NCBI RefSeq assembly: GCF_001975985.1
Contig: NZ_MTQF01000010.1
Location: 186,001-250,000, forward strand
Origin: [Flexibacter] sp. ATCC 35103
GTDB taxonomy: Bacteria > Bacteroidota > Bacteroidia > Flavobacteriales > Flavobacteriaceae
Reading direction: 5' to 3'
Length of the DNA: 64,000 nucleotides
Shown here piece by piece: positions 8,635-16,890 of this stretch. The notes beneath the pieces are model-generated. The model saw only the letters and a list, made by a program, of their open reading frames with translations. It was not told the origin of the DNA and made no database searches. Position 1 is the first letter of the stretch. Each line of letters starts with the position of its first letter. The position numbers and the translations under genes are program-made.

Positions 8635-9150
8635 TTACAAATACCTTTCTTCAAAAACTTTTTGATGATGTTTTTGATGACCAATAATAACAAAACCTAA
8701 AGCTCCTGCTGATAATTGATGTGTTGAAGCAGTTCCAACCCTTTTTAGTTGTTCTTCAGATAGACTCTTGTAAAACAATAAGGTTGAATGTCTTACAGCG
8801 GAAAGCTCTGTTAATAAATCCTGAATGCTTCTCGCATTTGCGTTTGTATTGTCTACATAATCATTCTCTTCAAAACCCGGTAAAGGTGTTTTATCATTTC
8901 TTGAAAAACGCAAAGCACGATACATAAAAATACGTTCACAATCTATCAAATGCTGAATAATGTCTTTAATAGTCCACTTGCCTTCCGCATAACGGTAATC
9001 AAATTTATCTAGTGGAATATTTTGTACAAAGCGGATAAAATCATGAAGAGAGATTTCTAACTCTTCAATCAGATTAACTTCTCCGGCTTCACGAACATAA
9101 TTTGCAAAAGGACCGGAATATTCTGTTTCTAATAATTGACTTGAATTCAT
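8635..9150 (-). CDS. DinB/YfiT-family metal-binding protein
   Basis: This 171-residue four-helix bundle belongs to the DinB superfamily, which includes thiol transferases and damage-inducible proteins that use a metal bound by three histidines. The candidate triad is H67 (DIIQHLIDCER), H158 and H162 (GHQKHHQKV), the usual spacing. The cell-level role is unknown; a bacillithiol-dependent transferase would fit the ypdA homologue elsewhere in the window, but this is inference. It lies 45 bp downstream of ppc on the same strand and is probably cotranscribed with it. Confidence 0.85.
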   Translation of the reverse strand: MNSSQLLETEYSGPFANYVREAGEVNLIEELEISLHDFIRFVQNIPLDKFDYRYAEGKWTIKDIIQHLIDCERIFMYRALRFSRNDKTPLPGFEENDYVDNTNANARSIQDLLTELSAVRHSTLLFYKSLSEEQLKRVGTASTHQLSAGALGFVIIGHQKHHQKVFEERYL

Positions 9151-9195
9151 ATTTTTTACAATTTATATATCCTTAAATTTTTCTGTAATCTAACT

Positions 9196-11781
9196 TTATG
9201 CTGAATTTCTACTTGCATTGGTATTTCCAAAAAGTGATCTTGTAACGATTTTTTCGTATACTTTTATCAACTCTTCATTTCCATTAGTATCTTTATTCAA
9301 TTCGTTAATTTTTAGCAAAGCATATTGTTGTATTGTTAACAATGGCAATACAATACGTTCTCTTACCTGAATAGAAGCTATACCATCAGGATAATTTTCC
9401 ATTAAGGTTTTATGTCCTGCTATTTTCAATAAAAGACGTTTTGTTTCTGAAAACTCATCATAGATAATTTGCCAGAATTCACCAAATTCAGGATCTTTTC
9501 TCATATATGCTGTCAATGGTAAAAATGATTTTGCCAGAGACATCATACTATTTTCTAAAAGTGTTTTAAAGAATAAAGAATTATGATATAAATCTTGTAC
9601 TTTATCCCATTGTCCGCTTTCTTCAAAATATTTTAAAGCAGATCCTACTCCAAAAAATCCAGGTACATTTTGTTTCAATTGACTCCATGAACCTACAAAA
9701 GGAATCGCTCTTAAATCAGCGAAGTCTAATGATTCAGACTTGCTTCTTTTAGATGGTCGGCTTCCAATATTAGTTTTAGAATAATATTTTAACGTACTCA
9801 TCTTCTCTAAATAAGGAATAAATTTAGGATGATTTTTAAAGCTTAAATATTTATCATATCCTAAGCCTGCCAATTGAGTTAAAATTTGTGTTTCTTCATC
9901 ACTCAATTCATTTTTTCCTTTACTAAAAACCTGATTCGTTACTCCAGCGCTTAATAAATTCTCTATATTATAACGGCAAGAATCTAAAGTTCCAAAATTA
10001 GAACTAATGGTTTGTCCCTGAACGGTAATCTGAATTTCATTATTCTCGATTTTTGGACCAAGAGATGCGTAAAATTTATGTGTTTTTCCGCCTCCACGTG
10101 CAGGTGGTCCTCCACGACCATCAAAGAAAATAGCTTTAATACCATATTTTCTTGAAATTTCAGTAAGCGCAATTTTAGCCTGATATATACTCCAGTTTGC
10201 CATTAAATAACCACCATCTTTAGTTCCGTCAGAGAAACCTAACATGATTGTTTGTTTATTGCCCCTTGATTTTAAGTGTTTAGAGTATTCAGAATTGGTG
10301 TACAACTGCTCCATAATCTGATGCGCATTTTGCAAATCATCAACAGACTCAAAAAGCGGAATAATATCCACTGTTGGATTCTCCCAATTGTTCAATCTGA
10401 TCATGGCAAAAGTTTCCATAACATTCAGCGCGCTTTCGTTATTACTGATGATATAACGATTTGCTCCAAATTCGCCATTATTGGCCTGAATGGTTTTTAT
10501 AGCCTGAACAGATTCTAAAGTTGATCTTGTAATTTCGTCATCAAAATCTGCCGGATTTAATTCTCCTTTTACTTTTGATAAAACAACTAATTTCTCTTCT
10601 TCGGATAATTCAAAATAATTAGCAGGGAATATTTTTGAATCAGAATTCAAATAATGATTTACCACATCCTTAAATACTGCATCATGAATTTTACTATTCT
10701 GGCGAATATCTAAAGTCGCAAAATGAAAACCAAAAAGATTAATTTTTACTAAAAAAGCTTCCAGTTCATCCAAATAAAGAGACTGATGTTTTTCGATAAT
10801 AATATCTCTGATAAGATTTAACTGCGTTAACAATTCGTCTAAAGTAATATAGATTTCACCTTTTGAATAAAAAACAGAACGATAAAGTTTTTGTTCAAGT
10901 TCAGATACCAAAGTATCAACACCTGAGAACGTTAACTTACGTTTTAGATTTCTCATTTCTATATAATAACACTTCAAAATCGAAGTACGCAAACGCTCCG
11001 CAACTTTTAATGTGATTTCAGTAGTTACAAACGGATTTCCGTCACGATCTCCACCCGGCCAGAAGCCTAGTTTGATTAATTGATTTTGAATAGAGTTTCC
11101 CTGAAGGATATTTTTTTGTAAATAATGAACAATTTCTCCTGAAGTAGCATAGAAAACATTTTCTAAATACCAGATCAAACTAACCGCTTCATCATAAGGA
11201 TTTGGTTTTTCATTCTGGATAAAAGGAGTTTTACCCAACTGTGCCAGTAATTGTTTTATTTTTAATAAATCATTTTGGCGAATTGCTTCAGTCAAATCAT
11301 TTATAATTCCTAAAACCGGACCAGGATAAAACTGTGTAGGATGCGCTGTTAAAACAGTTCTTACATTAAAGCTTTCCAGGAATTCGATTAATTCTTCATC
11401 TTTCTCTTTCGCATCAGATTTCTCTTTGATATCGCGTAAAGATCCGCGCCCTTCCATATTGTTTACTTCAGGAAAAGCAGCATCTTCGATCGCATCAAAT
11501 AATACAATCTGACGTTCTATATATTGAATAAATCGAAACATTAAATCGATTTTCTCCGTTTCTGAAGCATCGTTTAAATATCTGTCTGAAAAGAAATCAA
11601 AAATTTCCTTAGGTGTTTCTTGTTTTTTAAATCCCGTTTCGCAAGTTTCTGAAAATAAAGGAAGTAAAGCTCCTGTATTGTCTATAGAATCAAAGGGTAA
11701 AGTTATAAATACACTATTATATATATGGTATTTAGAGAGAACATCTTGATTAAAACGTTCTATTTTAGGCAACGTGTACAT
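9196..11781 (-). CDS. ppc: phosphoenolpyruvate carboxylase
   Basis: PEPC makes oxaloacetate from PEP and bicarbonate, replenishing the TCA cycle. The 861-residue length suits the bacterial type. Key motifs are visible: the catalytic histidine H147 in VLTAHPTQ, the WPGGDRDGNPFVT block (241-253) and the glycine-rich loop at 555-565. In that loop the sequence is FFDGRGGPPARGGG, whereas E. coli PEPC has FHGRGGSIGRGG, so the histidine (H579 in E. coli) is Asp here. The usual extreme C-terminal RNTG is RNSA. Both are probably lineage traits and not damage, since the rest is intact. The start codon lies about 30 bp after the terminator of the upstream lrp-family gene. Confidence 0.95.
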   Translation of the reverse strand: MYTLPKIERFNQDVLSKYHIYNSVFITLPFDSIDNTGALLPLFSETCETGFKKQETPKEIFDFFSDRYLNDASETEKIDLMFRFIQYIERQIVLFDAIEDAAFPEVNNMEGRGSLRDIKEKSDAKEKDEELIEFLESFNVRTVLTAHPTQFYPGPVLGIINDLTEAIRQNDLLKIKQLLAQLGKTPFIQNEKPNPYDEAVSLIWYLENVFYATSGEIVHYLQKNILQGNSIQNQLIKLGFWPGGDRDGNPFVTTEITLKVAERLRTSILKCYYIEMRNLKRKLTFSGVDTLVSELEQKLYRSVFYSKGEIYITLDELLTQLNLIRDIIIEKHQSLYLDELEAFLVKINLFGFHFATLDIRQNSKIHDAVFKDVVNHYLNSDSKIFPANYFELSEEEKLVVLSKVKGELNPADFDDEITRSTLESVQAIKTIQANNGEFGANRYIISNNESALNVMETFAMIRLNNWENPTVDIIPLFESVDDLQNAHQIMEQLYTNSEYSKHLKSRGNKQTIMLGFSDGTKDGGYLMANWSIYQAKIALTEISRKYGIKAIFFDGRGGPPARGGGKTHKFYASLGPKIENNEIQITVQGQTISSNFGTLDSCRYNIENLLSAGVTNQVFSKGKNELSDEETQILTQLAGLGYDKYLSFKNHPKFIPYLEKMSTLKYYSKTNIGSRPSKRSKSESLDFADLRAIPFVGSWSQLKQNVPGFFGVGSALKYFEESGQWDKVQDLYHNSLFFKTLLENSMMSLAKSFLPLTAYMRKDPEFGEFWQIIYDEFSETKRLLLKIAGHKTLMENYPDGIASIQVRERIVLPLLTIQQYALLKINELNKDTNGNEELIKVYEKIVTRSLFGNTNASRNSA

Positions 11782-11812
11782 AATCTATTGTAGTTGGTGG
11801 TTAATTAGTCAT

Positions 11813-11843
11813 AAAAAAACCCCAAGAATAAACTTGAGGTTAT
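11813..11843 (-). terminator. intrinsic terminator of the Lrp-family gene
   Basis: Read on the minus strand, AACCTCAAG / CTTGGGGTT pairs around a short loop and is followed by TTTTTTT. It separates the Lrp-family gene from ppc, so ppc either reads through it or starts in the roughly 30-bp gap. Confidence 0.75.
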
Positions 11844-11869
11844 ATTTAAATATAGCATTCAAGAAGATA

Positions 11870-12349
11870 TTACATATTTTTAAAAATAGTATGCATCAAA
11901 CGCTTCTTATCGTTTATACTTTCTTCTAATGAAATCATAGTTTCTGTTCTGTAAACACCATCGATATCATCGATCATGAAGATAACTTCTTTTGCGTGTT
12001 TAGTATCTTTTGCTCTGATTTTACAAAAGATGTTGAATTTTCCTGTAGTTACAGAAGCTACTGTTACAAACGGGATTTGATTGATTCGCTCTAGTACAAA
12101 TTTTGTTTGAGACGTATTATTAAGGAACACACCTACATAAGCAATAAATGAATATCCTAATTTATCGTAATCTAAGGCCAATGAAGAACCCATTATTATC
12201 CCGGCGTCTTCCATTTTTTTTACTCTAACATGCACTGTACCAGCAGATATCAATAGTTTTTTTGCAATGTCAGTAAACGGAACTCTCGTATTGTCTATTA
12301 ACATATCTAAAATCTGGTGATCTACTTCATCTAAACGAAATTTACTCAT
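11870..12349 (-). CDS. Lrp/AsnC-family transcriptional regulator
   Basis: This 159-residue feast/famine regulator has an N-terminal winged helix (LDEVDHQILDMLIDN..., with the recognition region LISAGTVHVRVKKMEDAGII) and a C-terminal RAM ligand/oligomerisation domain (residues about 70-155). Such proteins sense amino acids and act as dimers or octamers on DNA. It has its own probable promoter: minus-strand TTTG followed by TATACTTTG in the 77-bp gap after the carboxypeptidase gene. The target and ligand are unknown. Confidence 0.9.
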   Translation of the reverse strand: MSKFRLDEVDHQILDMLIDNTRVPFTDIAKKLLISAGTVHVRVKKMEDAGIIMGSSLALDYDKLGYSFIAYVGVFLNNTSQTKFVLERINQIPFVTVASVTTGKFNIFCKIRAKDTKHAKEVIFMIDDIDGVYRTETMISLEESINDKKRLMHTIFKNM

Positions 12350-12426
12350 AATTCTTTAATTAATATTACTAATTGCTATTACAAAGTATAAAAATATATA
12401 TAAAAAACAACAAATTCACATAAAAA

Positions 12427-13581
12427 TTAACTTTTTATCAATCCGTTAACAAATTTAACATTTTTATTTAAATAAAAATCTGCTTTTTGATTCAATTTCG
12501 GAAAATTAGTAAAGTCATCTGAATAAACTGCTCCTTTTGCATCATATTCATAATGTCCAAAATAATTTTCCAATTCGCCCACTTCAACTATGTAAGCATT
12601 AAAATGAATTTTATTTTCAATCAATTCTTCTTTGTATTGTGCGACAAAATTCGTAATAATTTCGATACCATCATAATTTATTTTGATGTTTTTATACATA
12701 AAATCATAAAAAACCACTTTATTTTGTGAAATATTCAAATAATCACTAATTCTATTATTAACTAAATCGTTTTCGCTTATCGATTTAAAACCTGAAATAA
12801 GTGAGAAAAATAGGAACTTTCGAGTGATTTCTCTCTCGTAATCATTAGCAAAATGGCCGGCTTCAAATAGTATAGTTGGCACTCCTAAAAACTGGAATGT
12901 ATCTCCTATACAATTGATATTGAACGAGTCATCAAATCGCCCAATTTGTCCCGGAATATATTCTTGCAATACATCATTGATTGCTGCAATTACATTTATA
13001 GCTTTTAAACGGTTCTCGTTTATCTCTCTTTCTTCATTATACGAGGGTGCTAAAAATGAAACAGTTGCCGGCTTACCTGTTGCTCCTGCGCCAAAAATAG
13101 TACGCTGATCATGCAAATTAAAACAGTAATGAGGTTTAAAGGTTTCAAAAGCTTCTCTTAAAACGTTGCTTTCCGGTTGTGTCAGATTCTGTGAATCACG
13201 ATTTAAGTCCACTTTATTAGCATTTTCTCTGGTATAAAGTCTTGCACCATCAGGATTTAAGATCGGAATACTATAAAATGTAAATGTATTAAGCATTTTT
13301 TCTGCAAACTCAGATCCGCTGTTTAATACATTAATAAAGTCAAACAACGCTTTTGTAGTCGTACTTTCATTTCCATGCATTTGTGACCATAGATAAATAC
13401 GTGTTTCTCCAGTTCCAATTTTGTAACTGTAGATAGGTTCGTCTAAAACAGATCTGCCAATTATTTGTACTTGATTATTAGTATTTAGTTTCTCTAATAT
13501 AGGCTGAATATGATCTAAAGTCAAATAACGACCTGATATTGATTGCTCTTTGTGCTGGCTAAATAATTCTTCTAAATTCAT
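12427..13581 (-). CDS. M14-family zinc carboxypeptidase
   Basis: The 384-residue metallocarboxypeptidase carries the M14 zinc site: HGNE (H and E ligands, about residue 69-72) and the later histidine in CFNLHDQR. The substrate-binding Arg/Asn block appears as NPDGARLYTRENANKVDLNRD, and the catalytic general base is probably the Glu of LFEAGHF. No signal peptide is seen, so it is likely cytoplasmic, unlike digestive carboxypeptidases. It may trim peptides or remove C-terminal or amidated residues from peptidoglycan fragments. It is divergent from an XRE regulator, and its -7 element lies inside a 16-bp palindrome that recurs across the shared spacer, so it is probably that regulator's target. 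Confidence 0.85.
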   Translation of the reverse strand: MNLEELFSQHKEQSISGRYLTLDHIQPILEKLNTNNQVQIIGRSVLDEPIYSYKIGTGETRIYLWSQMHGNESTTTKALFDFINVLNSGSEFAEKMLNTFTFYSIPILNPDGARLYTRENANKVDLNRDSQNLTQPESNVLREAFETFKPHYCFNLHDQRTIFGAGATGKPATVSFLAPSYNEEREINENRLKAINVIAAINDVLQEYIPGQIGRFDDSFNINCIGDTFQFLGVPTILFEAGHFANDYEREITRKFLFFSLISGFKSISENDLVNNRISDYLNISQNKVVFYDFMYKNIKINYDGIEIITNFVAQYKEELIENKIHFNAYIVEVGELENYFGHYEYDAKGAVYSDDFTNFPKLNQKADFYLNKNVKFVNGLIKS

Positions 13582-13594
13582 TGTCTTTTGATTA

Positions 13595-13610
13595 GTTTAC
13601 AAAAGTAAAC
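13595..13610. promoter_or_regulatory. operator 1, covering the carboxypeptidase promoter
   Basis: The perfect dyad GTTTAC-AAAA-GTAAAC. Read on the minus strand it contains the -7 element TACTTTTG (13607-13600), 19 bases from the carboxypeptidase ATG, so a bound protein would occlude that promoter. Confidence 0.75.
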
Positions 13611-13618
13611 ATCTTTAT

Positions 13619-13634
13619 TTTTACAATTGTAAAC
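13619..13634. promoter_or_regulatory. operator 2 (TTTACAATTGTAAA)
   Basis: This is a second copy of the same 16-bp dyad (xTTTAC-AATT-GTAAAC), 24 bp (centre to centre) from operator 1. The spacing is a little over two helical turns. Confidence 0.7.
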
Positions 13635-13651
13635 AATTAAAAAAAGAGATA

Positions 13652-13667
13652 ATTTATAATTGTAAAC
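13652..13667. promoter_or_regulatory. operator 3 (one mismatch)
   Basis: A third copy, TTTATAATTGTAAAC, with one arm base changed. A weaker half-site (TTTACAAGTGATTAA) lies at 13761-13776 in the middle of the spacer. Confidence 0.6.
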
Positions 13668-13815
13668 ATAATTTTGTCCTTTATTTAGTTAATAAGCATA
13701 TCAGGAGTTGACAAATGTTATTACTTTAAATAAATAAATTTAAATTACTATATATTAGCTATTTACAAGTGATTAACTAAAGTATTTATTGCTTAATAAA
13801 CAGCCTTAATATATA

Positions 13816-13831
13816 ATTTACAAGTGTAAAA
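13816..13831. promoter_or_regulatory. operator 4, just upstream of the XRE gene promoter
   Basis: The copy TTTAC-AAGT-GTAAA abuts the -33 TTG (13832-13834) of the XRE gene promoter. Confidence 0.65.
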
Positions 13832-13862
13832 TTGCTTTATTGAATCCTTTTAGTTACATTTG
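13832..13862 (+). promoter_or_regulatory. promoter of the XRE regulator
   Basis: A -33 TTG (13832-13834) is followed after 20 bases by an exact -7 TACATTTG (13855-13862). The -7 lies inside operator 5, so the regulator probably represses itself. Confidence 0.7.
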
Positions 13863-13867
13863 TAAAC
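13852..13867. promoter_or_regulatory. operator 5, over the XRE -7 element
   Basis: The copy aGTTAC-ATTT-GTAAAC has its left arm slightly degenerate; the degenerate bases are those needed for the -7 element TACATTTG. Confidence 0.65.
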
Positions 13868-13886
13868 AACGATTTAAATAACAACA

Positions 13887-13902
13887 ATTTACAATGGTAA
13901 AC
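13887..13902. promoter_or_regulatory. operator 6, overlapping the XRE start codon
   Basis: In the copy TTTAC-AATG-GTAAAC the central ATG (13894-13896) is the start codon of the XRE gene. Bases of the operator therefore encode the first residues (MVN). Confidence 0.7.
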
Positions 13903-14343
13903 ATCGATGATTTTGTAAAACGTCTGGAGATTATACTGGATTATTATGCGTTGAATGCTTCTTCTTTTGCAGACAGAATTGGTGTTCAGCGTTCAAGTAT
14001 GTCTCACCTGCTTTCCGGAAGAAACAAACCCAGTCTGGATTTTGTAATGAAAATTTTAGAAGTTTTTCCGGATGTAGATTTATATTGGATCCTAAATGGA
14101 AAAGGAAGTTTTCCTAAAAATAATGAGGAAGTTTTAGAAACTGTAAAAACGCCCGCTCCTGCTTCGCAAGAAAATTTTACAGGCGGAGATTTATTTTCTC
14201 AGATAAATTATAAAGAAGTTCAAAAAACAGAAACAACACCTTCTCCGGAAATTAAAAATCAAAATTTAATTCCTGAACAAGGTGAAATAGAAAAAATTGT
14301 CATTTTTTATAAAAACGGAACCTTCAAGGCCTATAATCCGTAA
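13894..14343 (+). CDS. XRE-type helix-turn-helix regulator
   Basis: The 149-residue protein has an N-terminal lambda-repressor-like HTH (about residues 8-65; LNASSFADRIGVQRSSMSHL is the turn region). A flexible Pro/Thr/Gln linker follows, and then a short conserved-looking C-terminal tail, IEKIVIFYKNGTFKAYNP. There is no peptidase or sensor domain. Its start codon lies within a copy of a 16-bp palindrome found six times in the spacer shared with the divergent M14 carboxypeptidase, so autoregulation together with control of the carboxypeptidase is the natural reading. The signal it responds to is not evident. Confidence 0.9.
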   Translation: MVNIDDFVKRLEIILDYYALNASSFADRIGVQRSSMSHLLSGRNKPSLDFVMKILEVFPDVDLYWILNGKGSFPKNNEEVLETVKTPAPASQENFTGGDLFSQINYKEVQKTETTPSPEIKNQNLIPEQGEIEKIVIFYKNGTFKAYNP

Positions 14344-14425
14344 TTTGAAAAAATCGCATATTTGAAAAATTTTTAAAATAATTTTCGTTTAAGTGATTCT
14401 CACGGGACTTAAAAATATTGAAAAT

Positions 14426-14977
14426 TTACAGCTGAAAACCATTTTCAGGAATTTTACCTAAAACTCCTTCATAATGTTTTTTCAATACCAAAAGATCGGC
14501 TTCATAATCTCCGGTTGGAAAAAATGCCTTTCCTAAATTAACTTCTTTTTTACCCCAGTCAAAAGCAACCGGAATAATTGGCACATTTGCCTTAAGAGCT
14601 ATATAATAAAATCCGCTTTTAATTTCTGTAACTTTCTTGCGTGTTCCTTCAGGAGCAACTGCCAGACGAAAAACTTCTTTTCTTTTAAAAATAGCCGCAA
14701 TCGAATCGACTTTGTTAAGTCCGCCGCTGCGATCTAATGGTTCTCCTCCTACACTTCTGAAATAATATCCAAACGGAAATTTGAATAATTCCTTCTTTCC
14801 TACCCAGTTCATTTCTAATCCGGAGATTCCACGCGTAAAAATTCCTAAATAAAAATCATGATTACTAGTATGTGGCATCACCATCATCACACATTTTTTA
14901 ACTTCTGCATTTTCAATTCCTACTATTTTCCAGCCCATTAGCTTAAAAAAGATGAATTTGTACAACTGTTTTTTCAT
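14426..14977 (-). CDS. 1-acyl-sn-glycerol-3-phosphate acyltransferase-like protein
   Basis: This 183-residue PlsC-fold acyltransferase has the catalytic HX4D box as HTSNHD (H36-D41) and the glycerol-phosphate-binding motif as APEGTRKK. It is shorter than typical PlsC (about 240 residues), has only a hydrophobic N-terminal segment, and belongs to the small flavobacterial subgroup usually annotated as glycerol acyltransferase. It probably transfers acyl groups to a lysophospholipid or another membrane lipid at the inner membrane. It is divergent from the methyltransferase gene at 15044 across 66 bp; its own promoter is probably the minus-strand TTATTTTG close to 15000. Confidence 0.85.
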   Translation of the reverse strand: MKKQLYKFIFFKLMGWKIVGIENAEVKKCVMMVMPHTSNHDFYLGIFTRGISGLEMNWVGKKELFKFPFGYYFRSVGGEPLDRSGGLNKVDSIAAIFKRKEVFRLAVAPEGTRKKVTEIKSGFYYIALKANVPIIPVAFDWGKKEVNLGKAFFPTGDYEADLLVLKKHYEGVLGKIPENGFQL

Positions 14978-14993
14978 TAAAATTTATTTTTTG

Positions 14994-15026
14994 TTGCAAA
15001 ATAAAAGATTTAAAGTGGTAAATTTG
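14994..15026 (+). promoter_or_regulatory. promoter of the methyltransferase-M23-lipoprotein run
   Basis: A -33 TTG (14994-14996), 22 bases, then an exact -7 TAAATTTG (15019-15026), with the ATG 18 bases later at 15044. Confidence 0.6.
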
Positions 15027-15043
15027 AGTAAAAGCATTTAAAA

Positions 15044-15709
15044 ATGATTCAAAAATTATTTAGTTATATCATTCCAATAAAAATATTCAAGAAAAAATCA
15101 GAAAGAAGTAAAATTATCGAAATTACCTGGGCGAATGGTGAATTGGTTTTAGATTCTGAAAATACAAATTATTCATACGGCAGTTTGCAGCGTATATTAA
15201 GGTATGGACTTAGAAATATAGGTTATGATACTATTCTTAAAATGGATCATATTCTATTATTAGGAGTTGCAGGCGGAAGTGTCATAAAAACATTGGTGGA
15301 TGAAATAGAATACAAGGGGAAAATTACCGGTGTCGAAATTGATTCGGATATGATACAGATCGCAAATCAATATTTTAACCTGGATCAAATAAAACAATTA
15401 GAAATTATTATTGATGATGCATTTGAATTTGTATTAAAAACAAAAAACAAATATGATCTGATTATAATTGATATTTTTGAAGATATTAAAATGCCGAATT
15501 TTTTATTTGAGAGTTTTTTTAGCGAACGTATTTGTTCCCTTTTGAAAAATAATGGTTTTGTACTTTTTAATACCATGATTTTAGATGAAGCACATAATGT
15601 TCGAAATCAAAAATATATTTCTGAAATAAACACTGCATTATTTACTTCAAAAATGCTGCCTCGCGTAGAAGTACATAATGAACTAATAATTATTGAAAAA
15701 GTCGCCTAA
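15044..15709 (+). CDS. spermidine-synthase-like methyltransferase-fold protein
   Basis: The 221-residue protein has a Rossmann-type SAM-binding fold of the spermidine synthase family: motif I HILLLGVAGGSVIKTL, an acidic ribose-binding residue in ITGVEIDSDM, then IIIDDAFEFV and LIIIDIFED. The polyamine-binding residues of true SpeE are not clearly conserved and the protein is shorter than SpeE (about 280), so it is more likely a methyltransferase-like relative than a genuine spermidine synthase. It heads a probable operon with the M23 peptidase gene, which starts 11 bp after its stop. Confidence 0.75.
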   Translation: MIQKLFSYIIPIKIFKKKSERSKIIEITWANGELVLDSENTNYSYGSLQRILRYGLRNIGYDTILKMDHILLLGVAGGSVIKTLVDEIEYKGKITGVEIDSDMIQIANQYFNLDQIKQLEIIIDDAFEFVLKTKNKYDLIIIDIFEDIKMPNFLFESFFSERICSLLKNNGFVLFNTMILDEAHNVRNQKYISEINTALFTSKMLPRVEVHNELIIIEKVA

Positions 15710-15720
15710 AATCAAATTTT

Positions 15721-16398
15721 ATGAAACCTCTTGTATCTATACTAAAAGCCTTACCGCCTACTAAGATTATTGATTCCAGTATTCATTTATCAAAATATAT
15801 TCCGTTGGATTTATCAATAACCAATCATGAGTTAGTTGAAAGTAAACCTGAAAACGCTGTAGAATTTGAAAATTTTATTTCAAATTATTTAGAAAAAAAC
15901 AATGCACAAGTTGCATTTGGCGGCTATATAGAAGGTCGTACATTATACCAGCGAAGCACTATTTTTAAGAACGACTCAATTCCGGAACGTAATATTCATA
16001 TAGGCCTGGATTTATGGACAAAAGTTGATACCGCAGTTTTAGCTCCGTTAAACGGAAAAGTACACAGTTTTAAAAACAATGTGGGTTTGGGAGATTATGG
16101 TCCAACAATAATTTTAGAACACATTGTCGAAAATGAAAAATTTTATACTTTATACGGACATTTATCGTTAGAAAGTATAGAAAACCTTAGTGTTGGGAAA
16201 GTTTTTAATAGAGGGCAACAAATTGGAACTTTAGGAAACTCCTCTGTCAATGGAGATTATGCACCGCATGTTCACTTTCAGATTATAAAAAATATCGAAG
16301 AATATCATGGTGATTATCCCGGAGTTTGTAATACAAATGATTTGAATTTCTATATTGAAAACTGTCCGGACCCCAACTTATTATTAAAAATTACTTAA
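15721..16398 (+). CDS. M23-family (LytM-like) peptidase
   Basis: This 225-residue protein has a complete lysostaphin/LytM fold: the first zinc ligands in HIGLDLW (HxxxD), the beta core LAPLNGKVHSF..., the catalytic His in YGHLS and the HxH ligands in HVHF. M23 enzymes cleave peptide cross-links of peptidoglycan. No signal peptide is evident at the N-terminus, which is unusual for a wall hydrolase, so it may act on a cytoplasmic substrate or be exported by an unrecognised route. It is followed after 6 bp by a lipoprotein gene. Confidence 0.85.
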   Translation: MKPLVSILKALPPTKIIDSSIHLSKYIPLDLSITNHELVESKPENAVEFENFISNYLEKNNAQVAFGGYIEGRTLYQRSTIFKNDSIPERNIHIGLDLWTKVDTAVLAPLNGKVHSFKNNVGLGDYGPTIILEHIVENEKFYTLYGHLSLESIENLSVGKVFNRGQQIGTLGNSSVNGDYAPHVHFQIIKNIEEYHGDYPGVCNTNDLNFYIENCPDPNLLLKIT

Positions 16399-16404
16399 AT
16401 AGTT

Positions 16405-16881
16405 ATGAAGAAAGCAGGATTGATTATATGTTTGTTGTTGTTAATAGGATGTAAATCGAAAAACATCAGCAGAGACACTGAAGATTTAAAGATTAAGAAA
16501 ATTTCTGGTTCAGAAATTAATGCCAATCAACAACAAAAAGCCTATGAATTGGGCAAACGAGTTTTAGAAACTTGCAATACATCGAAATTTAAACCCTTTA
16601 ATGAGACTGAAGTTACTTCATCTGTCAGAGAAAACACAACTGAAGAACGCCTGACTAAAACTTGCCAGAAATTTAGACAGTATTACGGAAGTTTTATTGA
16701 TTTAAAATTAGATGGAGTTTATAAAACAAAACAAGAAGTCGTGTATCGCTATCATGCTTTATACACAAAAAAGGTTGCTAATAAGGAATTGCGCGTTTTT
16801 GTAAATGAAGACAATTTAATTTCTGCAATCAAATCAATGGATTGGGATGAAAAATTTGATTCTAAACTAACAGAACAATAA
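16405..16881 (+). CDS. small lipoprotein of unknown function
   Basis: The 158-residue protein opens with a signal peptide and lipobox (MKKAGLIICLLLLIGCKSK; lipidation at C16), so it should be anchored in a membrane facing the periplasm. The mature part is charged and mixed alpha/beta (GSFIDLKLDGVYKTKQEVVYRYHALY) and resembles small NTF2-like or DUF3887-like folds; I make no firm assignment. It lies 6 bp after the M23 gene and 9 bp before the next secreted protein, so the four genes form a likely operon. Confidence 0.8.
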   Translation: MKKAGLIICLLLLIGCKSKNISRDTEDLKIKKISGSEINANQQQKAYELGKRVLETCNTSKFKPFNETEVTSSVRENTTEERLTKTCQKFRQYYGSFIDLKLDGVYKTKQEVVYRYHALYTKKVANKELRVFVNEDNLISAIKSMDWDEKFDSKLTEQ

Positions 16882-16890
16882 AATAAAACT

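Noticed and set aside
13761-13776. A seventh operator in the XRE spacer
   Set aside because: Only the left half matches; the right half GATTAA differs at too many positions to be counted as a full site.
15044-15709. True spermidine synthase (SpeE)
   Set aside because: Too short and without clear polyamine-binding residues; only the methyltransferase-like fold is supported.
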